Positions 25,549-34,399 of a stretch of DNA of 64,000 bases are shown here, piece by piece. This DNA comes from JAQBQB01 sp963757185. GTDB lineage: Bacteria; Gemmatimonadota; Gemmatimonadetes; Gemmatimonadales; Gemmatimonadaceae. The translations under genes were made by a program, and so were the position numbers. The notes beneath the pieces were generated by a model. The model was not told the DNA's origin. It did not search any database and saw only the letters and a program-made list of their open reading frames with translations. Position 1 is the first letter of the stretch, and each line of letters starts with the position of its first letter. The stretch spans positions 558,001-622,000 of the forward strand of contig CAVWQI010000009.1 of the NCBI GenBank assembly GCA_963757185.1, read 5' to 3'.

Positions 25549-25784
25549 CTGCGAAAACTTTTTAGGGGGTTTGGTCATAGTTCGCATGGTGCGTGGGACT
25601 GGCGCGCCGCACGGCACGCCGCAGCCGGACGCGGGTATTCGCAGGGACCCGGCGCAGTCGAGGCGGCCGAGGTTTGTGACGGTTGTGCGTCAATCCCGTG
25701 ACAATTGGCCGATTTCAGTGCCGAAGCGGCATTCCAGTTGTCATAATATCGTAGGGCTCATCCTGCGACCTGTGACAACCGTCC

Positions 25785-26654
25785 ATGAACTATCGCGCGA
25801 TCTGGATATCCGACGTCCACCTGGGCACGAAACACGCCCAGGTCGGCAAACTGCTCGAATTTCTCCGCGACACCGAATCCGCCCACCTCTACATCGTGGG
25901 CGATTTTGTTGACGGGTGGCAGCTCCGTCGAAGGTGGTTCTGGAACGACGAGCACAACACGCTGATCCAGAAACTGCTGCGCAAGAACCGCAAGCACACC
26001 CATGTCACGTTCATTACCGGGAACCACGATGAGTTCCTGGAGAAGTTCTTCGGCATCCCGTTCGGCACCGTGCGGCTGGCCGAACGCGTGGTGCACACCG
26101 GGGCGAACGGGAAGCAGTACCTCGTCATCCACGGCCACCAGTTCGACGGACTGGTGCACTTCAACCGGGTGCTCGAGCGCGTCGGGACGGTGCTCTACGA
26201 CAAGATTCTCGACCTGAACGTCTGGATCAACCGGATTCGCCGCAGCTTCGGCTTCGGCTACTGGTCGTTCGCCTCGTACATCAAGCTGCGCGCGAAGAGC
26301 GCCGTGAAGTACGTGACCGACTACGAGGACACGATGCTCCAGTTCGGTCGCAAGAGCGGGATGTCGGGCGTGATCTGCGGCCACATCCACCGGCCGGAGA
26401 TCCGGGAGGTCGGAGACATGTTATACATGAACTGCGGGGATTGGGTCGAGAACTGCACGGCGCTGGTCGAGGATTTCGACGGCAACTTCAGCCTCATTCG
26501 ATTCCATGAAAGTGATGTTCACGGTGCAGGGCGAGGGCCGCGGGCACATGACGCAGGCGATCGCGATGCAGGAGATGCTGCAGCGACACGGACATCGCGT
26601 CGCCGCCGTCCTCGTCGGGTCGAACCAGAACCGGAGCCTGCCGGCATTCTTTGA
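25785..26654 (+). CDS. LpxH-like calcineurin-type phosphoesterase (UDP-2,3-diacylglucosamine diphosphatase family)
   Basis: 289 residues as read. All metallophosphoesterase motifs are present: ISDVHLGT, VGDFVDGW, TGNHDEF, VIHGHQFDG and CGHIHRPEI. This subgroup, often annotated as UDP-2,3-diacylglucosamine diphosphatase, would act at the inner membrane face in lipid A or glycolipid synthesis. True LpxH function is not certain. The folded part ends near residue 240 (YMNCGDWVENCTALVEDF). The last 50 residues (HGAGRGPRAHDAGDRDAG and onward) are low-complexity and are read from the same DNA as the start of the next gene, giving a 149-bp overlap. Either this is a real tail or a stop has been lost. 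Confidence 0.88.
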   Translation: MNYRAIWISDVHLGTKHAQVGKLLEFLRDTESAHLYIVGDFVDGWQLRRRWFWNDEHNTLIQKLLRKNRKHTHVTFITGNHDEFLEKFFGIPFGTVRLAERVVHTGANGKQYLVIHGHQFDGLVHFNRVLERVGTVLYDKILDLNVWINRIRRSFGFGYWSFASYIKLRAKSAVKYVTDYEDTMLQFGRKSGMSGVICGHIHRPEIREVGDMLYMNCGDWVENCTALVEDFDGNFSLIRFHESDVHGAGRGPRAHDAGDRDAGDAAATRTSRRRRPRRVEPEPEPAGIL

Positions 26655-27633
26655 GGAGGCGTTCGTCGGGCGCGTCCAATCGATCCCGAGCCCGGGGTTC
26701 GCCGTCGCCAACGGCCGCGGGATCTCCCTCCTCCGCACCGCCACGAACGCCTTCGCGGACGCTCCCACCTTTCGCCGCAGCCTCCGCACGATTCACGAAA
26801 CGGTCACGACGGTCCAACCCGATCTGATCGTCAACTTCCTCGAGCCGCTGCTCGGCGTCTACAGCGCCGTGCGGCGACACCGCGTGCCGGTGCTCGCCGT
26901 CGGACACCAGTTCATGCTCGACCACCCGGCGTTTGTGCAGGACCGCAAGCGGTCGCTCGACCGCCTGGGAATGAGCGCGTACGTCGCGCTGACCGGCACG
27001 CGCTCGGCAAGGTTGGCGCTGTCCTTCTACCAGGCGCCGGACCTCCCACGACGTCGTCTGTTCGTCTGCCCGCCGATCCTGCGCCGTCAGCTCTTCGAGC
27101 AACGCGCCGATTCGTTCGACGGACACCTCCTCGTGTACCTGCTGAACGCCGGCTACGCCGATGACATCGTCCGCTGGCACCGGGACCACCCCGAGGTGCC
27201 CGTGCACTGTTTCTACGACAAGCCGGGCGCCGCGGACGAGGAACGCGTCGATTCACATCTGACCTTCCACAAGATCCACGGCGAGAAGTTCCTTCGCTTG
27301 ATGGCGTCCGCGCGCGGCGTAGCGTGCACGGCCGGCTTCGAATCGGTGAGCGAGGCCGCGTACCTCGGCAAGCAAGTGCTCATGATTCCGGTCGAGAACC
27401 ACTTCGAGCAATTCCTCAACGCGCGCGACGCCGAGCGGACCGGCATCGGTCTCGCGGATACGGCGTTCCGGCTGTCACGGTTACTGGAGCCCGTCAGCAA
27501 CGACGTCACCGCCACATTCCGAGCGTGGGTGGACCAGGCTGAAGCGATCGCGATGAACGCCGTCGAGACGGTGGCGGGTCTGCGCGGCGTGCCGGCCGTG
27601 CGCGATTCCGAAGTCATGTCCCCTGTTCGCTGA
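26506..27633 (+). CDS. GT28-like glycosyltransferase family protein
   Basis: 375 residues beginning MKVMFTVQGEGRGHMTQAIA, the glycine-rich N-terminal loop of GT-B enzymes related to MurG/GT28. Later come QPDLIVNFLEPLLGVYSAVR and a donor-site-like region CTAGFESVSEAAYLGKQVLM followed by IPVENHFEQFLNA, which matches the pattern of UDP-sugar enzymes. It starts inside the end of the phosphoesterase gene, so the two are translationally linked. A metallophosphoesterase-glycosyltransferase pair of this sort is seen in several phyla and suggests glycolipid synthesis. Acceptor and sugar are unknown. Confidence 0.85.
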   Translation: MKVMFTVQGEGRGHMTQAIAMQEMLQRHGHRVAAVLVGSNQNRSLPAFFEEAFVGRVQSIPSPGFAVANGRGISLLRTATNAFADAPTFRRSLRTIHETVTTVQPDLIVNFLEPLLGVYSAVRRHRVPVLAVGHQFMLDHPAFVQDRKRSLDRLGMSAYVALTGTRSARLALSFYQAPDLPRRRLFVCPPILRRQLFEQRADSFDGHLLVYLLNAGYADDIVRWHRDHPEVPVHCFYDKPGAADEERVDSHLTFHKIHGEKFLRLMASARGVACTAGFESVSEAAYLGKQVLMIPVENHFEQFLNARDAERTGIGLADTAFRLSRLLEPVSNDVTATFRAWVDQAEAIAMNAVETVAGLRGVPAVRDSEVMSPVR

Positions 27634-27660
27634 GCAAGCAACAACAAAAGCTGTCGTCGT

Positions 27661-27800
27661 CTCCGTTTGTTTCAGTTTGTGCTCCGTTTGTTTCCGTGTC
27701 CAATTGTTGATGCTAGCGTGGCGCTCTGGTCCTGAGCGCCACTCAGGCCATTAACGATTGGAAAACGGGCACAAACGGAAAACAGACTGAAACAAACGGG
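27661..27800. repeat. Dispersed intergenic inverted-repeat element, copy E
   Basis: Left arm: CTCCGTTTGTTTC, GTGCTCCGTTTGTTTCCG, CAATTGTTGATGC. Right arm: CGATTGGAAAACGGGCAC and AAACGG, then GAAACAAACGG. Between them is a perfect 9-bp stem GTGGCGCTC / GAGCGCCAC with a 7-base loop (27718-27742). The outward-facing arrangement is as in copy C. It lies between the convergent glycosyltransferase and fucosidase genes and fills the 219-bp gap 27634-27852. Confidence 0.82.
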
Positions 27801-27852
27801 ACAACGACAACAAATTCCTGTTTCTTGATTCCTTGACCAATCGATCCGCGCG

Positions 27853-29253
27853 CTAGGCGAAAAGTTTGATTGTGACGGCTTCGGGCGTCGAAACGGCGTC
27901 TTCGATCGTGAGGCGGATGCGGCGTAGGCGCATCGACGGGAAGCGGTCGAGCTTCGCGTAGCCGATCGTCGTCCCGCTCGAGATGTTGCGCCACGCGTCG
28001 TCCTCGCGCTCGGCGCCCTCGAGCGTGTAGCGCGCGACGCGTTGACCCCGCGAAACGTTCTCGGAAAGGCGCGCGATGCTCACCGACACGGGATCGGCGA
28101 GATCCAGCTCGAGGCGTGCGGTGCGGTCTCCGGTGACGCGCCATTCGTGGCGCCGGGGGCGCACGACGTCCTCGGCGAAGCGCGCGTCGCGGCTCTCGCG
28201 AAATTCGCGGAGGCGGGCGACGTCGGTCGGATGCAGGAGTCCGTCGCGCGTCGGAGGGACGTTGAGCAGCAGCTTGCCGTTCCGGCCGACGGACGTGAAG
28301 TAGAGGTTCATCAGATCGTCGGCCGAGCGAACGCGCGCGTCCTCGCTCGCGTGGTGAAACCAGCCGGGGCGGATCGAGACGTCGACTTCCGCCGGACGCC
28401 AGACGGTGCCGAGCGGATCGCCGTGCTGGAGCGCGTCGATGATGCCCGGGCCGTCGGCGCCGGGGAACGCGACGACCGAAGGATTGACGGTCGACCAGTT
28501 CGGATCGCCGGCGATGCCGCGCTCGTTGCCACACCATCGAACATCCGGGCCCGCGTCGGAAAACATGACGGCGTTCGGCTGAAGGCGCCGCACGGTCGAC
28601 CACACGCGCTGCCAGTCGTAGACCTGTTTCCTTCCGTTCGGCCCCTCTCCGTTCGCGCCGTCGAACCAGAATTCGGCGATCTGCCCGTAGTGGGTCAGCA
28701 GCTCCGTGAGCTGATCGATGTAGAGGGTGTTATAGCGCGCCGAGTCGCCGTACGCCGGATTGTTGCGGTCCCACGGCGAGAGATAGAGACCCGGCTTGAG
28801 GCCCTCGGCGCGGCATGCGTCGACGAACTCGCGAACGACGTCACCGTGGCCGCCGCGAAACGGGCTCGACTCGACCGAGTGTCTCGTCGTCGCCGTGGGC
28901 CAGAGGCAGAACCCGTCGTGGTGCTTGGCCGTCAGGATCATCGCGCGAAAACCAGCGTCGCGCGCCGCGCGCGCCCATTGCCTCGCGTCCAGCGCCGAGG
29001 GCGCGAACGAGCGCGGATCCTCGTGACCGTCACCCCATTCGCGATCGCTGAACGTGTTCACGCCGAAGTGGAGGAACATCGCCAGCTCGTCGCGCTGCCA
29101 CTCGAGCTGCGGCGGGGTGGGACGCGGGCGATTGCTGGCCATCGGGCCGGACTCCTCGCGAGTCCGGACGCACGCAGCGACGGCCGCTGTCGCCGCGACC
29201 CGCACGAACGCGCGGCGCGACAACCCTCCGCCGCCTTCGCGCGCGTCGGTCAT
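27853..29253 (-). CDS. GH29 alpha-L-fucosidase, Tat-exported lipoprotein
   Basis: 466 residues from an ATG at 29253 (ATGA overlap with the upstream gene). The N-terminus carries a twin-arginine signal (LSRRAFVRVAATAAVAAC) ending in a lipobox-like VAAC, so the enzyme is probably exported folded and lipid-anchored. GH29 features: MFLHFGVNTFSDREWGDG, ILTAKHHDGFCLWPT, and the nucleophile Asp in AEFWFDGANGEGPNG. A C-terminal beta-sandwich follows (residues 340-466). It removes alpha-L-fucose from glycans. The long open frame upstream of 29253 is out of register with real coding and is not part of the gene. Confidence 0.92.
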   Translation of the reverse strand: MTDAREGGGGLSRRAFVRVAATAAVAACVRTREESGPMASNRPRPTPPQLEWQRDELAMFLHFGVNTFSDREWGDGHEDPRSFAPSALDARQWARAARDAGFRAMILTAKHHDGFCLWPTATTRHSVESSPFRGGHGDVVREFVDACRAEGLKPGLYLSPWDRNNPAYGDSARYNTLYIDQLTELLTHYGQIAEFWFDGANGEGPNGRKQVYDWQRVWSTVRRLQPNAVMFSDAGPDVRWCGNERGIAGDPNWSTVNPSVVAFPGADGPGIIDALQHGDPLGTVWRPAEVDVSIRPGWFHHASEDARVRSADDLMNLYFTSVGRNGKLLLNVPPTRDGLLHPTDVARLREFRESRDARFAEDVVRPRRHEWRVTGDRTARLELDLADPVSVSIARLSENVSRGQRVARYTLEGAEREDDAWRNISSGTTIGYAKLDRFPSMRLRRIRLTIEDAVSTPEAVTIKLFA

Positions 29254-29846
29254 CTCATGTACTTCCAGTTCCTCGGCTTCCCCGCGGCCATCCACTCGAT
29301 GGCCTGGGCGAGACGCTTGTTGCGCGTCTCTTCCGTCTTCGCATCGGTGAGCCACTCGAGATACTCGCGCTTGTGGCTCGGCGGAAACGAGTCGTAGGCC
29401 GCGGCGGCCTTCTTGTTCTTTGTCAGCGCGGCCGTGAGGAACGCCGGCGTGCGGATCGGTTTCTTGGGCGCTGCGGGTTTGCGTTCGATCTTCGTCCCGG
29501 CGTCGTTGAGCTGTTTCGCCTTCTTCAGATAGCCAACCAGTTTCTTTTTCGGCGGCAGGTCGGCGAGGGTGGAGATGCGCCCGAGCTGATCGGTCGGCCG
29601 CTCGCTCTTGAATTCGTCGCCGAGCACCAGCTGCGACTTCCAGAAGCCGAAGACGCAGTACTCCTTGAACGCCGACATGCCGCAGAACATTCCCTTGTAG
29701 TCGAAGTGCGGCGACTGCCATTTGATGCCTTCGGTCACGTCGGGCACGACCTCGTGCACGGTCGCGCGCAGATATTCGAGGATCGGCTTGGCGTAGTCGG
29801 GCGCCTTGCCGATGTACGCGTCGACGCGTGCGTCTCGTGTGCCCAT
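29250..29846 (-). CDS. YdeI/OmpD-associated DUF1801 protein
   Basis: 198 residues, cytoplasmic. The N-terminal DUF1801 domain has VDAYIGKAPDYAKPILEYLR, GIKWQSPHFDYKGMFCGM and CVFGFWKSQLVLGDE. A Lys-rich linker and the YdeI-like C-terminal module follow (YDSFPPSHKREYLEWLTDAK, RNKRLAQAIEWMAAGKPRNW). The family is widespread; no reaction is known, and it has been discussed as small-molecule or phosphate-binding. The stop overlaps the fucosidase ATG by 4 bp, so the two are cotranscribed. The upstream M13 peptidase gene starts its own transcript farther along the same strand and ends 6 bp before it. Confidence 0.88.
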   Translation of the reverse strand: MGTRDARVDAYIGKAPDYAKPILEYLRATVHEVVPDVTEGIKWQSPHFDYKGMFCGMSAFKEYCVFGFWKSQLVLGDEFKSERPTDQLGRISTLADLPPKKKLVGYLKKAKQLNDAGTKIERKPAAPKKPIRTPAFLTAALTKNKKAAAAYDSFPPSHKREYLEWLTDAKTEETRNKRLAQAIEWMAAGKPRNWKYMR

Positions 29847-29852
29847 CGTGCG

Positions 29853-31925
29853 CTACCAGAGACGTGGAACGACGTTGGCCGGTCGCACCATCGGATCGCC
29901 GGGCTTGCACCCGAACGCCGCGGCGAAGGCCGGGAAGTTCGAGAGTGGCCCGTTGTCGCGCCAACGCTCCGGAGCGTGCGGATCGACGACGGCGCGTGTG
30001 CGCATCGTCTCGGGCCGGTTGTGCGTGCGCCAGCTCTGCGCATAGGCAATGAAGAATCGTTGCTCCGGCGTGAAGCCATCGACCAACTGTTTTGGACGGC
30101 CGTTTCGCTGAAGCGCGCGCTGCAGCGCGTCGTATCCCGTGAGGATGCCGCCGAGGTCGGCGATGTTCTCGCCAAGCGTGAGTTTGCCGTTCACGTGGAT
30201 GGTGTCGATCTGGATGTAGCCGTTGAACTGATCGACCACCTTCTGCGCTTCTTTCGTGAACTTGAGCGAGTCGGTCGGCGTCCACCAATCGCGCAGGTTG
30301 CCTTGCGCGTCGTAGTGGCGCCCCTCGTCGTCGAAGCCGTGCGTGAGCTCGTGCCCGGCCCAACTACCGCCGAGCGCCCCATAATTGGCGGCGTCGTCGG
30401 CGTTCGGGTCGAACGTCTGCGGAACGAGCGCGCCGGCCGGAAAGACCATCTCGTTCTTGGTCGGGTCATAGAACGCATTGACGGTCGGCACGGTGATCCC
30501 CCACTCCGTCGTGTCCACGGCAACGCCGGGGCGATTCGCCGTCCGCTTCCATTCGAACGCGTTCGCCCGAACGACGTTGACGACGAACGGACCGTCGGTC
30601 GTCTCGAGCGCGGCATAGTCGCGCCATTTGTCGGGATAGCCGACCTTCTCGTGCATCTTGGCGAGCTTGTCGAGCGCCGCCTTCTTCGTCGCGTCCGTCA
30701 TCCAGTCGAGCTTCTTCACGCGTTCGCCGAATGCCGCGCGGATGTCGTCGATCACGGCCGTCGCGCGTGCACGAGCTTGCGGCGAGAAGGTCTTGGCGAT
30801 GTAGGCCTGGCCGAGCGCTTCGCCGATGAGCGCGTCGGTCGTGCGGGCGCACCGCTTCCACCGCGGCAGCAGCTCCTTCGCGCCGCTGAAGTGGGAGTTG
30901 AACTTGAAGTTTTCGTCGACGAACGGCTTGCTCAGATACGACGCCGAGCTCGAGAGCGCGTGGTAGCGCAGGTACGCCTTCCAGTCGTCGAGCGGCGTGT
31001 TCGTGACGAGAGCGTCGAGCCGCTTGAAGAACGCGGGCTCGGCTACGTTCACCTTGGCGACGGAGACGGTGACGTCGACGCCCTTCAAGTACGACGCCCA
31101 GTCGACGTTCGGCGAGGTCTGGCGGAACTTCGCCATCGTCATCACGTGATCGGTCGCCGCCGGATCGCGGCGCGCGACGCGGGTGAGCGACGCTTTCGCC
31201 AGTTCGGTTTCCAGCGCGAGGATCTTGCGCGCGTCGGCGCGAGCCTTGGCGGCATCCTCGCCGGACAGCGTCAGGAGCTTCGTGATGTGGTCGACGTAGA
31301 ACGTTCGCGTCGAGTCGGAGGACTTGTCGGTCTTTGTGTAGTAGTCGCGATCGGGCAGGCCCAGGCCGCCGGCGTCGAACCCGGCGATGTAGTGCGCGGC
31401 GTCGTGCACGTCGACCTGCGCGAAATAGGAGAACCCGACGTCCGCCCCGCCCATCTGCATGTGCCCGATCGTCGCGATGAGCGCGGGGCGCGTCTTGATC
31501 GAGTCGATAGATGTCAGGATTGGTTTTAGGGCTGAGAACCCGTCCCGCTCGGCCGCCGCCGAATCCATGCACGTCGCGTAGAATGTGCCGAGCTTGCGCG
31601 TGGTGTTCTGCGCGGGGAGCGAGGCGCGCTTCGACATCGCGTCGTCGAGCACGGATTTTACCGCGAGCTCGTTGCGGTCGCTCATGTCGCGGCCGACGCC
31701 GGACGACGAGTAGGCCGGCGGGATCGTGTCGTGCGCGAACCAACCGCCGTTGGCGAAGTCGAAGAAATCGACGCAGGCCTTGGCGTTGCGATTCATGTAC
31801 GCCGGATCGATGACCTTGAGCGGAGGAAGCGCTTTTTGCCCCGAGGCCGGGGCGGACGCGGCCGCCAGGGCAACCGCCGACAGGATCGCGGAACCGACGT
31901 GGCGCCAGCGAGGATTCGGATTCAT
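29853..31925 (-). CDS. M13-family metallopeptidase (neprilysin/PepO type), exported
   Basis: 690 residues with a signal peptide (ILSAVALAAASAPASGQ). The M13 zinc site is intact: HELTH (H525, E526, H529) and GENIAD with E586. The NAFYDP substrate-binding strand (493-498) and the terminal RPANVVPRLW-type ending are typical; neprilysins end in CxxW, here replaced by RLW. It cleaves peptides of limited length in the periplasm or outside the cell. Transcribed divergently from the M1 peptidase across the 123-bp gap 31926-32048. Together with the M14, M1 and S8 enzymes it makes a peptide-degrading set. Confidence 0.95.
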   Translation of the reverse strand: MNPNPRWRHVGSAILSAVALAAASAPASGQKALPPLKVIDPAYMNRNAKACVDFFDFANGGWFAHDTIPPAYSSSGVGRDMSDRNELAVKSVLDDAMSKRASLPAQNTTRKLGTFYATCMDSAAAERDGFSALKPILTSIDSIKTRPALIATIGHMQMGGADVGFSYFAQVDVHDAAHYIAGFDAGGLGLPDRDYYTKTDKSSDSTRTFYVDHITKLLTLSGEDAAKARADARKILALETELAKASLTRVARRDPAATDHVMTMAKFRQTSPNVDWASYLKGVDVTVSVAKVNVAEPAFFKRLDALVTNTPLDDWKAYLRYHALSSSASYLSKPFVDENFKFNSHFSGAKELLPRWKRCARTTDALIGEALGQAYIAKTFSPQARARATAVIDDIRAAFGERVKKLDWMTDATKKAALDKLAKMHEKVGYPDKWRDYAALETTDGPFVVNVVRANAFEWKRTANRPGVAVDTTEWGITVPTVNAFYDPTKNEMVFPAGALVPQTFDPNADDAANYGALGGSWAGHELTHGFDDEGRHYDAQGNLRDWWTPTDSLKFTKEAQKVVDQFNGYIQIDTIHVNGKLTLGENIADLGGILTGYDALQRALQRNGRPKQLVDGFTPEQRFFIAYAQSWRTHNRPETMRTRAVVDPHAPERWRDNGPLSNFPAFAAAFGCKPGDPMVRPANVVPRLW

Positions 31926-32048
31926 CGTTCGTTGTGGTGGAATTTGGTGGGCTCTCGTCGAACGTAGTCCGCAGCCCTGAGGCGGTCAAACGCCGGCTGG
32001 GGACGACGGGAACGACGGTTCGGCTCTGACCTTCAATATCAACGATTG

Positions 32049-33689
32049 ATGCGGACAATCGCGCGCTCGCTGGTCACACTCGTGTTGCTCTCTTCCGCGA
32101 TCGCGGGTGACGCGGCGGCACAGCGGCCACCCCGAACGTTCACGCACGCCGACACGCTTCGCGGGAGCAACGGCCCCGGACGCGCGTGGTGGGACGCGAC
32201 GTTCTACGATCTTCACGTCGCCGTGAGCCCGGGGGACAGCAGCATCCGCGGTTGGAACGCGATCACGTATCGCGCGCTCAAGCCATCGTCTGAGATGCAG
32301 ATCGACCTGCAAGTACCGCTCGAGGTGGACAGCATGGTGCAGAGCGGCAAACGAGTCACCTACCGGCGAGACGGGAACGCCTTCTTCGCGGCGGTTCCGT
32401 CGTTGGCCGCCGGCGCCTCGGCGACGGTCACCGTCTTCTATCACGGCAAACCGCGCGCGGCGATGCGCCCGCCGTGGGACGGGGGGTTCATCTGGCAGCA
32501 AGACAGCCTTGGCCGGCGCTGGATCGCGACGGCCAACGAGGGCCTTGGCGCAAGCGTGTGGTGGCCGAACAAGGACTACCTCGCCGACGAACCGGACAGC
32601 CAGCGAATCGCCATCACCCTGCCCGATTCGATGGTCGACGTGTCGAACGGACGGCTGCGCTCGACGAAACACAACTCCGACGGCACGACGACGTACGAGT
32701 GGTTTGTCGAGGATCCGATCAACAACTACGACGTCGAGGTGAACGCCGGACAGTACGCCCACTGGAGCGAGACGTTCAACGGCGAAAGCGGTCCGCTCAC
32801 GCTCGACTTCTGGCCGCTGGCCTATCACGCCGACACGGCGAAAGTGCAGTTCCAACAGGCGAAGTCGATGCTCGCCTGTTTCGAGCACTGGTTCGGCCCA
32901 TACCCGTGGTACAAGGACGGTTACAAGCTGATCGAGGCGCCGCACCTCGGCATGGAGCATCAGAGCGGCGTGGCGTACGGGAACAAGTTCAAGAACGGCT
33001 ACAGCGGCCGCGATCTCTCCGGCACCGGAGAGGGGCTCACCTGGGACTTCATCATCGTGCACGAGAGCGCGCACGAGTGGTGGGGGAACAGCATCACGGT
33101 GAAGGACGCAGCGGACATGTGGATCCACGAAGGCTTTGCGAACTACGCCGAGGGGCTGTACGCCGAGTGCAAGGACGGGAAGGAGGCCGGCGCGCAGTAC
33201 ATCATCGGGAGCCGCCGGAACATCCGGAACGACGCGCCGATCATCGGGACGTATGGCGTGAACTCGGAGGGCTCGGGCGACATGTACTACAAGGGCGGAA
33301 GCATGCTGCACATGATCCGCCAGATCGTGAGCGACGACGAGAAGTGGCGATCGATCCTGCGCGGCATCCAATCGCGCTTCCGTCATCAGACGGTGACCGG
33401 ACAGCAGATCGAGGACTACATGATCCAGGCGTCGGGGTTGAACCTCGCGCCGATCTTCCAGCAGTATCTCACGACGCCGAAGGTTCCGGTTCTCGAATAC
33501 AAGCAGACGCCGGATGGAACGGCGTATCGATGGGCCGAGGTCGTGCCCGGCTTCGCGATGCCGGTCCGCGCGAACGGCGTTCTGCTCCATCCCACGGAGG
33601 CGTGGAAAACGATGCCCCGCGTCGACACGATCGTGGTGGATCCGAATTTCTACGTGCTCACAAGAAAGCTCGACGCGACGGGCGAATAG
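32049..33689 (+). CDS. M1-family metallopeptidase, exported
   Basis: 546 residues from the ATG at 32049; a TTG directly before it is less likely. The signal peptide ends GDAAAQ. An N-terminal beta-rich domain is followed by the thermolysin-like catalytic domain with HESAHEWWGN (H338, E339, H342) and the third zinc ligand E361 in WIHEGFANYAEG. The exopeptidase motif appears as LGMEHQ in place of the classic GxMEN. The long C-terminal helical domain of full-length aminopeptidase N is missing, as in the short bacterial M1 proteins of this size. It likely releases amino acids from exported peptide digests. Confidence 0.95.
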   Translation: MRTIARSLVTLVLLSSAIAGDAAAQRPPRTFTHADTLRGSNGPGRAWWDATFYDLHVAVSPGDSSIRGWNAITYRALKPSSEMQIDLQVPLEVDSMVQSGKRVTYRRDGNAFFAAVPSLAAGASATVTVFYHGKPRAAMRPPWDGGFIWQQDSLGRRWIATANEGLGASVWWPNKDYLADEPDSQRIAITLPDSMVDVSNGRLRSTKHNSDGTTTYEWFVEDPINNYDVEVNAGQYAHWSETFNGESGPLTLDFWPLAYHADTAKVQFQQAKSMLACFEHWFGPYPWYKDGYKLIEAPHLGMEHQSGVAYGNKFKNGYSGRDLSGTGEGLTWDFIIVHESAHEWWGNSITVKDAADMWIHEGFANYAEGLYAECKDGKEAGAQYIIGSRRNIRNDAPIIGTYGVNSEGSGDMYYKGGSMLHMIRQIVSDDEKWRSILRGIQSRFRHQTVTGQQIEDYMIQASGLNLAPIFQQYLTTPKVPVLEYKQTPDGTAYRWAEVVPGFAMPVRANGVLLHPTEAWKTMPRVDTIVVDPNFYVLTRKLDATGE

Positions 33690-33817
33690 TCGCGTAGACG
33701 GGTAGCGGGCAGAACGGAACCAAATCGCTCGGCGTAAATACAATGTTCGACTTCGGTGTCGCCGATGCTGGTTCCCGAATTGGTGTTCTAGCCAACCCGC
33801 TTCGCTCGGAGCTCGAC

Positions 33818-34399
33818 ATGCGTTCGACAGTTAGTCTGCGCCATCTCGCGGGAATCGCCACCGCGATCGTTCTCGCCGGAACTCGGCTGGAGGCACAAGC
33901 ATCGCCCGGCGAATCCCCCCCCCCGCTGCACACGGGGGCTTGGATCGTCGGCGGCAGCGGATCGCTCGACCACGTGGCCAATCAGACGGACTTTTCGGTC
34001 ACCCCTTCGGCGCTGGGCTTCGTCAATTCACGCTTCGCCGTCGGCGGAGAGGCCGTCGTCACCGCAAACTCGACGACCGGCGGTACTTCGCACGTCTGGG
34101 GAATCGGCCCCACTGCGCGCTTGTTTCTTGCCGATCCCTCGGACCACGTCCTCCCCTTCATCTCGGCGAGCGCGCTTCCCGAATGGTCGGATCAGGGACT
34201 CCTCAAAGAGCGTGTAATCACGTTGGACGGCTCGTTCGGTGCGACGTACCTGCTCTCGACGCGCGCTGGACTCACGGGGGAGATCTATGCGACGCACTTC
34301 AATTTCAATGTGACGAGTGCCCAGGGGGGCTTGACGGCGAACAACGGCTCAGCCACGCACTACGGCGTGAGATTCGGCTTCACCGTGTTCGTGCACTGA
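33818..34399 (+). CDS. Small exported beta-strand protein, probably outer-membrane
   Basis: 193 residues from an ATG at 33818, which gives a clean signal peptide (LAGIATAIVLAGTRLEAQA). The longer frame from 33743 does not. After a Pro-rich linker the protein alternates short amphipathic strands (GAWIVGGSGSLDHV, FAVGGEAVVTANSTTGG, YGVRFGFTVFVH) and ends in an aromatic/valine strand, as beta-barrel proteins do. No named family is recognised. Its last 20 bases overlap the convergent fusion gene at 34380. Confidence 0.7.
   Translation: MRSTVSLRHLAGIATAIVLAGTRLEAQASPGESPPPLHTGAWIVGGSGSLDHVANQTDFSVTPSALGFVNSRFAVGGEAVVTANSTTGGTSHVWGIGPTARLFLADPSDHVLPFISASALPEWSDQGLLKERVITLDGSFGATYLLSTRAGLTGEIYATHFNFNVTSAQGGLTANNGSATHYGVRFGFTVFVH

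Noticed and set aside
25676..25784. GTGACAA-type boxes before the LpxH-like gene as a defined operator
   Set aside because: The boxes are irregular in spacing and orientation; too weak to call a site.
29373..31529. 718-codon open frame antisense to the M13 peptidase
   Set aside because: It mirrors a clear M13 gene and its translation is Arg/Val-rich with no motifs; such frames are common opposite high-G+C genes.
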